From: Candidatus Avelusimicrobium alvi
GTDB taxonomy: Bacteria > Elusimicrobiota > Elusimicrobia > Elusimicrobiales > Elusimicrobiaceae
Assembly: GCA_002329395.1 (NCBI GenBank)
Contig: DCTQ01000040.1
Location: forward strand, 1 to 9,609
Length of the DNA: 9,609 nt
Direction of reading: 5' to 3'
Part shown: positions 1-4,793 of the stretch, in pieces
Layout of the letters: the number at the start of each line of letters is the position of its first letter
How positions within the stretch are numbered: the first letter of the stretch is position 1
Notes under the pieces: generated by a model
Told to the model about the DNA's origin: nothing
Database searches by the model: none
The model's input: only the letters and a program-made list of their open reading frames with translations
Position numbers and translations under genes: made by a program

Positions 1-1
1 A

Positions 2-49
2 ATTGAATGCTTCCGCAAGGATAACGTAACGCGCAGAATTAAAATGTAA
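2..49 (+). CDS. C-terminal end of an unidentified protein (partial)
   Basis: The window opens in a reading frame of 15 sense codons (IECFRKDNVTRRIKM) closed by TAA at 47-49. Codon use and residue mix look like a normal protein tail. Two + strand intrinsic terminators follow within 160 nt, which fits a + strand gene ending here. The family cannot be recognised from so short a piece, and a chance open frame of this length is possible. An AT-rich hairpin with 9-bp arms (36-44 and 51-59) straddles the stop codon. Confidence 0.35.
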   Translation: MECFRKDNVTRRIKM

Positions 50-64
50 GTTTTAATTCCAGCG

Positions 65-134
65 ACAATCCGCAGTTCTATGAAGCATAAAGCCCTGCAC
101 GCAAGTGCGGGGCTTTTTATGCCTCGCGGATTGT
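65..134 (+). terminator. Intrinsic terminator, with an outer stem
   Basis: The core stem has arms AAAGCCCTGCAC (89-100) and GTGCGGGGCTTT (105-116), one G-U pair and a GCAA tetraloop, and runs into TTTTT (114-118). An outer pairing ACAATCCGC (65-73) with GCGGATTGT (126-134) could enclose the whole structure, which an ordinary terminator does not need. It probably ends the gene whose tail is at 2-49. Confidence 0.75.
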
Positions 135-219
135 AACCAGACGTATTAAGATGTAAAGTTTAAGTATGCCGAATGAAAACCCCGAAGCGCAAGCCGAGGG
201 GTTTTCTTATGCCTCGCGG
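117..219. repeat. Direct repeat TTATGCCTCGCGG at 117-129 and 207-219
   Basis: The same 13-mer sits directly after each of two consecutive terminator hairpins, 90 bp apart. With gaps, the similarity extends left into the 3' arms (GGGGCTTTT versus GGGGTTTTC). This suggests duplication of a terminator module rather than two independent terminators. Confidence 0.7.
175..206 (+). terminator. Second intrinsic terminator in tandem
   Basis: Arms GAAAACCCC (175-183) and GGGGTTTTC (198-206) pair perfectly. An inner GC/GC step closes a GCAA loop like that of the preceding terminator. The T-rich 3' arm gives + polarity. There is no gene between this and the first terminator, so it is either a backup or a duplicated copy. 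Confidence 0.65.
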
Positions 220-256
220 GCCGCTTCGTGTCCAATAAAATTTCCCCATAAAAAAC

Positions 257-285
257 TTTACACGCTCCGCCGCAAGTGCTACGAT
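257..285 (+). promoter_or_regulatory. Sigma-70-type promoter for the DUF190 gene
   Basis: The -35 box TTTACA (257-262) is followed by a 17-bp spacer and the -10 box TACGAT (280-285), preceded by TGC to make the extended form TGCTACGAT. The start point should fall near 292, giving a leader of about 26 nt. Confidence 0.7.
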
Positions 286-292
286 TAAAAAA

Positions 293-313
293 AGGGATAT
301 CTCCCTAAGGGGG
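293..313 (+). promoter_or_regulatory. 5' leader hairpin and Shine-Dalgarno
   Basis: AGGGA (293-297) and TCCCT (302-306) form a 5-bp stem with a TATC loop at the predicted 5' end of the mRNA. It is followed at once by AAGGGGG (307-313), a purine-rich ribosome binding site only 4 nt from the ATG at 318. The hairpin may protect the 5' end or modulate access to the site. Confidence 0.5.
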
Positions 314-317
314 CCGT

Positions 318-671
318 ATGGACAACAACGCTAACTATAAGATATTGAAAATCTACCTCAGCAGCACCGATAAAGTAAACTGTGTACTGCTTTATGAAAT
401 CATCGCCAAAAAAGCCAAAGAGTTCGGCCTGGAAGGCGCCACCGCCCACCGTGCGATGATGGGCTTCGGCCCCAGCACGCGCCTGCGCTCCACACGCTAT
501 TTTGAACTGGTGGAAAAATTCCCGGTAGTGATGGAAATGATTGACGAAGGCCCCAAAATAGACGCATTCGCCAAGAGCATCCGCCCCGTACTGGAAAACC
601 AGCCCAAAGGCTGTTTAATGGTGGCGCACGGGCTGGACGTACTCTTTAAGAAAGAAGGCACAAAATCTTAA
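318..671 (+). CDS. DUF190 (COG1993) PII-like protein
   Basis: This 117-residue cytoplasmic protein matches the DUF190 family. It has an N-terminal beta strand (KILKIYLSS, residues 8-16), a helix beginning LLYEIIAKKAKEFGLEGAT (24-42), the signature MMGFGPSTRLRST (47-59), and a strand PVVMEMID (69-76) followed by the last helix. The fold is related to nitrogen-regulatory PII proteins, and family members are presumed to be trimeric small-molecule sensors. DUF190 genes often sit beside the fluoride channel gene crcB, but none is present here. The gene is alone between its own promoter and terminator. The start is set by the purine-rich site at 307-313. The C-terminal tail (about 96-117) is longer and more basic than the core. 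The ligand and partner cannot be told from the sequence. Confidence 0.85.
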   Translation: MDNNANYKILKIYLSSTDKVNCVLLYEIIAKKAKEFGLEGATAHRAMMGFGPSTRLRSTRYFELVEKFPVVMEMIDEGPKIDAFAKSIRPVLENQPKGCLMVAHGLDVLFKKEGTKS

Positions 672-701
672 AACGCGGAGGAAAATCCGCCGCACCCAGT
701 T

Positions 702-736
702 AGAGCCGCCCGGCATATGCCGGGCGGCTCTTTTTA
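702..736 (+). terminator. Strong intrinsic terminator of the DUF190 gene
   Basis: Positions 702-731 form a perfect 30-nt palindrome centred on CATATG, with arm core GAGCCGCCCGG, followed by six Ts (731-736). A smaller 5-bp hairpin (GCGGA 675-679 with TCCGC 686-690) lies upstream. Confidence 0.9.
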
Positions 737-740
737 AAAC

Positions 741-770
741 AAAAAGCCCCGGGCTCCGAAGAACCCGGGG
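741..770 (-). terminator. Intrinsic terminator of the prepilin gene
   Basis: Read on the minus strand, CCCCGGGTTC and GAGCCCGGGG form a 10-bp stem with one G-U pair closed by a TTCG tetraloop, then CTTTTT (plus-strand As at 741-745). The C(UUCG)G loop is a known extra-stable type. It converges with the DUF190 terminator, insulating the two units. Confidence 0.9.
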
Positions 771-788
771 GTACCGTCCAAAGAACAT

Positions 789-1316
789 TTATTTAATCAT
801 ACCGCCGGCATTGCCGTTGGCGATGGATTTGCAGACGGCGGAAGCGCCCGTAGTAGCGTCCGCGGTCAGCACCGTCGTCGGTTTAGCGGTCGTGCACTGG
901 CGGCGAATCGTGCCGTTCGCATCAATGGAAAGGCTGATGGTGTATTGCGTATCCGTATTGGTGGAAGGCGTGAAGCTAGTACCGCTCACCGTACCGCGCT
1001 GGGCCGTACCCAGGAAGGTGGTCGTAGTGGCCACCGGCACGCTGATTTGAAAGTTCTTGGTCAGCGTAGAGGTCTGGGCGGCGGTGCCCGTTACGCCGGG
1101 AAGCTGCAAATCAAGCAGCGTCAGATCGTTGGTATAGCTGCCGGTGCTCATTTTGTAAATCTGCTCGGCGTTGGACAGGTTGCCGAGTAAGGTAATGGCT
1201 TCCGTCGCGCGGGATTTTTCTACGGCTTTGGTGTACTGCGGCAGCGCCACAGCGGAGAGGATGCCGATAATCAACACGACTACCAGCAGCTCAATTAACG
1301 TAAAACCTTTATTCAT
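789..1316 (-). CDS. Type IV prepilin-like protein
   Basis: This 175-residue prepilin has a very short basic leader MNKG and a prepilin peptidase site G4/F5. It continues FTLIELLVVVLIIGIL with the conserved glutamate at mature position 5, then PQYTKAVEKSRA, the standard N-terminal helix that packs the pilus core and anchors the subunit in the inner membrane. The rest is a Thr/Ser/Ala-rich variable globular domain with two cysteines near the C-terminus (C141, C162) that could form the usual D-region disulfide. The start is fixed by AGGAGG (1324-1329) 7 nt upstream. The gene stands alone with its own promoter and terminator and is not next to pilus assembly genes, so it may be a major pilin, minor pilin or type II secretion pseudopilin. 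The overall family is clear, the role is not. Confidence 0.93.
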   Translation of the reverse strand: MNKGFTLIELLVVVLIIGILSAVALPQYTKAVEKSRATEAITLLGNLSNAEQIYKMSTGSYTNDLTLLDLQLPGVTGTAAQTSTLTKNFQISVPVATTTTFLGTAQRGTVSGTSFTPSTNTDTQYTISLSIDANGTIRRQCTTAKPTTVLTADATTGASAVCKSIANGNAGGMIK

Positions 1317-1323
1317 ATGTTAT

Positions 1324-1356
1324 CCTCCTACAACAATTCGGCGGCATACCTGCCGC
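1324..1356 (-). promoter_or_regulatory. Prepilin 5' leader: stem-loop plus Shine-Dalgarno
   Basis: GCGGCA/TGCCGC (plus strand 1341-1346 and 1351-1356) form a perfect 6-bp stem with a 4-nt loop. This lies within a few nt of the predicted start point (about 1360), so the mRNA would begin with a hairpin. A consensus TAGGAGGA site follows before the ATG. 5'-terminal hairpins are known to slow mRNA decay, and a high-output structural protein would benefit. Confidence 0.55.
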
Positions 1357-1366
1357 TCTATTTAAT

Positions 1367-1395
1367 AGTTTAGTTTAGTTTCAAAAATTTTTCAA
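1367..1395 (-). promoter_or_regulatory. Putative promoter of the prepilin gene
   Basis: On the minus strand, TTGAAA (1390-1395) and TAAACT (1367-1372) are separated by 17 bp. The -10 matches consensus at four of six positions. The surrounding DNA is A+T-rich with three tandem AGTTT units. It lies back to back with the rbfA promoter. Confidence 0.45.
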
Positions 1396-1402
1396 GTATT
1401 TT

Positions 1403-1430
1403 TTGGCCCTATACCCCAAAATGCTATAAT
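1403..1430 (+). promoter_or_regulatory. Promoter of the rbfA operon (leaderless)
   Basis: The extended -10 TGCTATAAT (1422-1430) is a perfect consensus, with TTGGCC (1403-1408) 16 bp upstream as a partial -35. Only 6 nt (AAGAAT) separate the -10 from the rbfA ATG, so transcription should start at or next to the A of the start codon. Confidence 0.8.
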
Positions 1431-1436
1431 AAGAAT

Positions 1437-1796
1437 ATGATTGACAGAATTAAACGGCTGGAAACCCTTTTCCTGGAAGAAATTAACACATTAATTACCA
1501 AAATGGCCGCCAACGGCGATTTTGGCGGATTCGTAACCATTACCGCGGTGCGCCTGTCTAAAGACCTGGCCTCCGCCAAGGTGTTTTTCTCGGTGTTCGG
1601 AAGCCCCGAGGACAAAATCAAAACGCAGAACGCCCTGTCCATTCTGCGCAAAGAAATCGGCGCGAAACTGCGCGGACGCCTGCATTTAAAACGGATTCCT
1701 TCCTTCAGCTTTGAATTTGACGACACGCCCGAAAAAGCGTCGCGCGTGGAATCCATTTTCCAGGTGATTGAAAAGGAAAAACACGATGCAGAATAG
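1437..1796 (+). CDS. rbfA: 30S ribosome-binding factor A
   Basis: RbfA binds the 30S subunit during late assembly and helps mature the 16S rRNA 5' end, and is important for growth in the cold. The 119-residue product shows the family pattern: RIKRLETLFLEEINTLI (4-20), GFVTITAVRLSKDLASAKVF (30-49), a helix with LRKEIGAKLRGRL, and the closing KRIPSFSFEFDD strand before the C-terminal helix. Length is normal. No ribosome binding site is present. The ATG lies 6 nt from a perfect -10 box, so a leaderless message is predicted. It is first in an overlapping operon with nrnA, truB and ribF. In many bacteria nusA and infB precede it; here a divergent prepilin gene does. Confidence 0.95.
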   Translation: MIDRIKRLETLFLEEINTLITKMAANGDFGGFVTITAVRLSKDLASAKVFFSVFGSPEDKIKTQNALSILRKEIGAKLRGRLHLKRIPSFSFEFDDTPEKASRVESIFQVIEKEKHDAE

Positions 1797-2781
1797 AGAA
1801 GAAAGCCTGCGCCGAATTTGGAAAGCGCTGCGCGCCGGAAACAAATTTTTCATCGCCGGGCACCTCAACCCGGACGGCGACTCGCTGGGCTGCACGCTGG
1901 CGGTGACTTCGCTTTTGGAACGCCTGGGCAAAACGGTGTACGCCTATGCGGCGCCCGCCATCGGCAATGATTTAAAATTTCTGCCGGGTCTTGAAAAAAT
2001 CCACGTGGGCGTACTGCCGGAGCACCCGGATTTTGACACCGTCATCCTGCTGGAATGTTCCGACCGCCAGCGCGGGGGCGACCTGGAAAGCGTGCTCACC
2101 CGGGCCAAAACGCTTGTAAATATAGACCATCACCTCGTCAGCGACGCATACGGAGACGTCAACCATATTGATTCCGTCGCTTCCTCCACCGCGGAAATTA
2201 TTTTCCAGCTGTTTGAAGAATCCGAGGACGAGCACTGCCTCCCCACGCCCGACGAGGCCACCTGCCTCTATACCGGGCTGGTAACCGATACGGGCCGTTT
2301 TGTCCATTCCAACACCACCGCCGAGGCCCTTCGCGTGGGTTCTGCCCTGGTGGCCTTGGGGGCGGACGTGAACCAAATCAACCAGGTTATCTACTTTACC
2401 AAATCCTACATTGAGCTGAAACTCCTGGGCCGCGCGCTGGAAAAAATGGAAATGCGCTTTGACAACAAATACAGCCAAATCATTTTAACCCGGCGCGACT
2501 TTGAGGCCTTCGGCGCGACGCCCGCGCAAACCCAGGGCATCGTCAGCCAGCCCACTATGATTCCGGGCGTGGAAGTTTCCGCCCTTATCAAAGAAGAACC
2601 GGACAAAGTTTCCGTCAATCTCCGTTCCCGCGGCGGCGTGGACGTAAGCCGCATCGCCCAAACCTTCGGCGGCGGCGGGCACGCGCGCGCTTCCGGCTTT
2701 AAAGTAACCGGCAAAACGGTGGACGAAGTGGCCGACGCGCTGGCCGAAGTGGTGCACCATGTCGTTAAAAGCATCGGCTGA
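1786..2781 (+). CDS. nrnA: DHH-family bifunctional oligoribonuclease / pAp phosphatase
   Basis: This 331-residue DHH/DHHA1 phosphoesterase degrades 2-5 nt RNAs and in many species also dephosphorylates 3'-phosphoadenosine 5'-phosphate. Visible motifs are HLNPDGDSLG (26-35, metal ligands H26, D30, D32), NIDHH (112-116), GLVTDTGRF (164-172, D168) and the DHHA1 substrate loop GGGGHARASG (295-304). The second metal motif, usually an aspartate in LDxxD context, reads LLECSDRQR, so E90 stands in for Asp. The ATG at 1786 is chosen over an upstream TTG because AAAGGAA (1772-1778) is well spaced before it. The start overlaps the end of rbfA by 11 nt. The same gene order, rbfA-nrnA-truB, occurs in many bacteria. 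Confidence 0.92.
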   Translation: MQNREESLRRIWKALRAGNKFFIAGHLNPDGDSLGCTLAVTSLLERLGKTVYAYAAPAIGNDLKFLPGLEKIHVGVLPEHPDFDTVILLECSDRQRGGDLESVLTRAKTLVNIDHHLVSDAYGDVNHIDSVASSTAEIIFQLFEESEDEHCLPTPDEATCLYTGLVTDTGRFVHSNTTAEALRVGSALVALGADVNQINQVIYFTKSYIELKLLGRALEKMEMRFDNKYSQIILTRRDFEAFGATPAQTQGIVSQPTMIPGVEVSALIKEEPDKVSVNLRSRGGVDVSRIAQTFGGGGHARASGFKVTGKTVDEVADALAEVVHHVVKSIG

Positions 2782-3472
2782 GCCGCAAAAAAGCGGTCTC
2801 CTGCTCTTAGACAAGCCGGCGGATTTTTCTTCGCACGACATTATCGCCGTTTCCCGGCGGGAACTGAAAACCAAAAAAATCGGACACAGCGGCACCCTGG
2901 ACCCTATGGCCACCGGACTGCTTATTTTACTTGTCGGCCGCGAAGCCACCCGTCGGCAGGACGCTTTTTTAAAACTCCCCAAAACCTATTCCGCCCGGCT
3001 GAAACTGGGCGAGGAGACGGACTCGTGGGACGCTTACGGCAGCGTCATCCGGCAAGCTCCCGTCCCCCCGCTTACGCAGGAACTGCTGGAACGCGCCGCA
3101 CAGAAGCTGACCGGCCGGATTACACAGCCCATTCCGTTTTTCAGCGCCAAACGCATTAACGGCAGCCATATGTACGACCTGGCGCGCAAAGGCGCGCCAA
3201 TGGAACGCCGCTATAACGAGGTAACGGTCCAATGGACGCACCTGGCGTTAACCGCGCCGGATGAAGCGGCCTTTACGGTACACTGCTCCTGCGGCACCTA
3301 TGTGCGCTCGCTCGGGTATCTGCTGGCGCAGGAACTGGGCACGGCGGGGCATTTAACAGCTTTAAGAAGGCTTCAAATCGGCCCGTTTGACGTACAAAAC
3401 GCTTTTGACGGCAACCGGCTAAAAGGTATCGGGAGCGCCTTATACGAGCGCGTGGAGCCTATCCGCTTATGA
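2759..3472 (+). CDS. truB: tRNA pseudouridine-55 synthase, short form
   Basis: TruB isomerises U55 in the T-loop of most tRNAs. Seen in the product are LLLDKPADFSSHD (15-27), the catalytic motif GHSGTLDPMATGLL (42-55) with catalytic D48, KTYSARLKLGEETDSWD (75-91), SAKRINGSHMYDLARKG (129-145), and SCGTYVRSLGYLLAQELG (177-194). At 237 residues it ends soon after the catalytic domain, while E. coli TruB has 314, so the C-terminal PUA-like domain is missing or almost so. The gene overlaps nrnA by 23 nt and has no clear ribosome binding site, so it probably depends on translational coupling. The stop overlaps the ribF start. Confidence 0.93.
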   Translation: MSLKASAEPQKSGLLLLDKPADFSSHDIIAVSRRELKTKKIGHSGTLDPMATGLLILLVGREATRRQDAFLKLPKTYSARLKLGEETDSWDAYGSVIRQAPVPPLTQELLERAAQKLTGRITQPIPFFSAKRINGSHMYDLARKGAPMERRYNEVTVQWTHLALTAPDEAAFTVHCSCGTYVRSLGYLLAQELGTAGHLTALRRLQIGPFDVQNAFDGNRLKGIGSALYERVEPIRL

Positions 3473-4380
3473 CGCAAAAACGTTTTATCACCATCGGCAC
3501 GTTTGACGGCGTACACATCGGCCACCGCTTTCTGTTCGGCCGGCTGGATGCGCTGGCGGTGCAATATCTGCAAAAGCCGCTGGTGCTCTATTTTCCGCTC
3601 CCCCCGAAAACCCTGCTGGGCGCGCACCCGGAAATGACGGTGCTTTCCACGCCCGCCGAAAAAAAACACCTGCTTAAAGAACTGGGAATGCAGGCGGCTG
3701 CGCTGGATTTTGACGCGTGCCGGAATATGGAGCCGGCGGAATTTTTTGAAAAAATACTGCTTCAAAAGTATCAAATGGGCGGGTTGCTCGTCGGGCCGGA
3801 TTTTGCGTTTGGCAAGGACCGCCGCGGCGATACGGATTTTCTGCGCGCCGAATGCGCCAAACGGGGCATCCCCTTTGAAGCGTCCGCTTTCTACCGGACG
3901 GACGGCGAAAAAGTATCCTCTTCCTTAATCCGCAAAACGCTTGCCATGGGCGATACGGAACGCGTCAGCGCGCTGTTGGGCCGCCCCTACGAACTGACGG
4001 GCACGGTGGTCAAAGGCCACAAACTCGGCCGCCGCCTGGGCTTTCCCACGGCCAATTTGGATACGGGAATTTACAAAATTCTGCCGCTTGGCGTATTTGC
4101 CGTAAAAGTGCGCGTGGGCCGCCGATACTACGACGGATTTTGCAACATCGGTTTCCGCCCGACGGTGAACACGATTGATTCTTCCCTGCCGCTGGTGGAA
4201 GTAAATATTTTTGATTTTCACCAAAGCATCTACGGCCGCAAAATAACCGTCTGGTTCGCCGGCAAACTGCGCGACGAAACCAAATTTAACGGCCTGGACG
4301 CGCTGGTCGGCCAGCTGAAAAAAGACCGCGAACTTGCGCGCGCCGTATTAAAAAATCTGCCGCCGCCAAAACCGCTGTAA
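3469..4380 (+). CDS. ribF: Bifunctional riboflavin kinase / FAD synthetase
   Basis: RibF phosphorylates riboflavin to FMN and adenylylates FMN to FAD. The N-terminal nucleotidyltransferase domain shows GTFDGVHIGH (10-19), GPDFAFGKDRRG (109-120) and the KVSSSLIR (148-155) loop corresponding to the ISSTxxR motif. The C-terminal flavokinase domain shows KLGRRLGFPTANL (185-197) with the PTAN nucleotide and metal motif, FCNIGFRPTV, the acidic residue E244 in VEVNIFDF, and LRDETKFNGLDALVGQLKKD (267-286). Both domains are complete and the 303-residue length is typical. Start and truB stop overlap as ATGA, with GGAG (3454-3457) upstream. No FMN riboswitch is seen; expression follows the rbfA promoter. 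Confidence 0.95.
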   Translation: MTQKRFITIGTFDGVHIGHRFLFGRLDALAVQYLQKPLVLYFPLPPKTLLGAHPEMTVLSTPAEKKHLLKELGMQAAALDFDACRNMEPAEFFEKILLQKYQMGGLLVGPDFAFGKDRRGDTDFLRAECAKRGIPFEASAFYRTDGEKVSSSLIRKTLAMGDTERVSALLGRPYELTGTVVKGHKLGRRLGFPTANLDTGIYKILPLGVFAVKVRVGRRYYDGFCNIGFRPTVNTIDSSLPLVEVNIFDFHQSIYGRKITVWFAGKLRDETKFNGLDALVGQLKKDRELARAVLKNLPPPKPL

Positions 4381-4394
4381 ATTTGCCCTGCATA

Positions 4395-4423
4395 AAAGGC
4401 CTTCCCGCCGGGGAGGCCTTTTT
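4395..4423 (+). terminator. Intrinsic terminator of the rbfA-ribF operon
   Basis: Arms AAAGGCCTTCCC (4395-4406) and GGGGAGGCCTTT (4410-4421) pair over 12 bp with one G-U and a GCC loop, ending in TTTTT (4419-4423). Confidence 0.9.
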
Positions 4424-4431
4424 CTCTATAC

Positions 4432-4465
4432 AAAAAAGCGCCCTCCCGGCGGGAGAGCGCTTTTT
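4432..4465. terminator. Bidirectional terminator between convergent units
   Basis: AAAAAGCGC-C-CTCCC, loop GGC, GGGAG-A-GCGCTTTTT forms a near-symmetrical hairpin with a single mismatch. A-runs on one side and T-runs on the other let it act on both strands. It ends the minus-strand two-TM gene and backs up the ribF terminator. Confidence 0.88.
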
Positions 4466-4481
4466 ACGGTTCCGCGAAAAA

Positions 4482-4757
4482 CTATTCTTCTTCGGCGTCG
4501 TAATAATCGCGCACGAACAGCACGATATACGCCAGCCAAGTGCCCCCGAAAAAAATCAGGAAGCAGTACGAGAACCACCACATCTTGCTCACCGGATTAT
4601 AATCCATCAGCATGGAATCAAAAAACAGCGTGCACAAGATGACCGCCAAATACCCCCACACGCACAGCGCGAAGAGTTTGAGCAGTAAATCAAACGTGCC
4701 GATGATGAGTCCTTTTTCGGCATAGGGTCTTTTCAAATAAGCCATTAAAGTTTGCAT
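4482..4757 (-). CDS. Small two-TM membrane protein, unknown function
   Basis: The 91-residue product is very hydrophobic and aromatic. Two probable transmembrane helices lie at about residues 22-46 (LLLKLFALCVWGYLAVILC core) and 59-82 (MWWFSYCFLIFFGG then TWLAYIVLFV), joined by a short acidic loop (FDSMLMDYNP). A basic N-terminus (YLKRPYAEKG) and an acidic tail DAEEE flank them. The charge pattern suggests both ends may be cytoplasmic. No family is recognised. The start at 4757 is supported by a strong promoter whose -10 lies exactly 6 nt upstream; there is no ribosome binding site, so a leaderless message is predicted. A downstream ATG (M5) is the alternative. It lies behind the secreted-protein gene on the same strand but has its own promoter. 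Confidence 0.75.
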   Translation of the reverse strand: MQTLMAYLKRPYAEKGLIIGTFDLLLKLFALCVWGYLAVILCTLFFDSMLMDYNPVSKMWWFSYCFLIFFGGTWLAYIVLFVRDYYDAEEE

Positions 4758-4763
4758 AAAGTT

Positions 4764-4792
4764 ATTGTAATCCCCCTTTTCCGGTTTGTCAA
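4764..4792 (-). promoter_or_regulatory. Near-consensus promoter of the two-TM gene (leaderless)
   Basis: On the minus strand TTGACA (4787-4792) and TACAAT (4764-4769) are 17 bp apart: a perfect -35 and a five-of-six -10. AACTTT then leads directly to the ATG at 4757. The -35 starts one base after the stop codon of the upstream gene. Confidence 0.88.
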
Positions 4793-4793
4793 G

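Noticed and set aside
117..219. A DNA uptake sequence associated with terminators, given the pilus genes nearby
   Set aside because: Only two copies of the 13-mer are in this window and both sit in what looks like a local duplication. Two copies cannot support a genome-wide uptake signal.
1768..1785. A TTG start for nrnA 18 nt upstream of the ATG
   Set aside because: A good AAAGGAA site precedes the ATG at 1786 at proper distance, and the upstream residues are not part of the family.
1972..2478. A 168-codon minus-strand open frame inside nrnA
   Set aside because: It lies wholly antisense to a gene with all its DHH motifs intact, and has no promoter or ribosome binding site of its own.
3400..3470. 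An FMN riboswitch upstream of ribF
   Set aside because: ribF overlaps truB by 4 nt with no untranslated leader, and none of the conserved RFN-element sequences can be seen.
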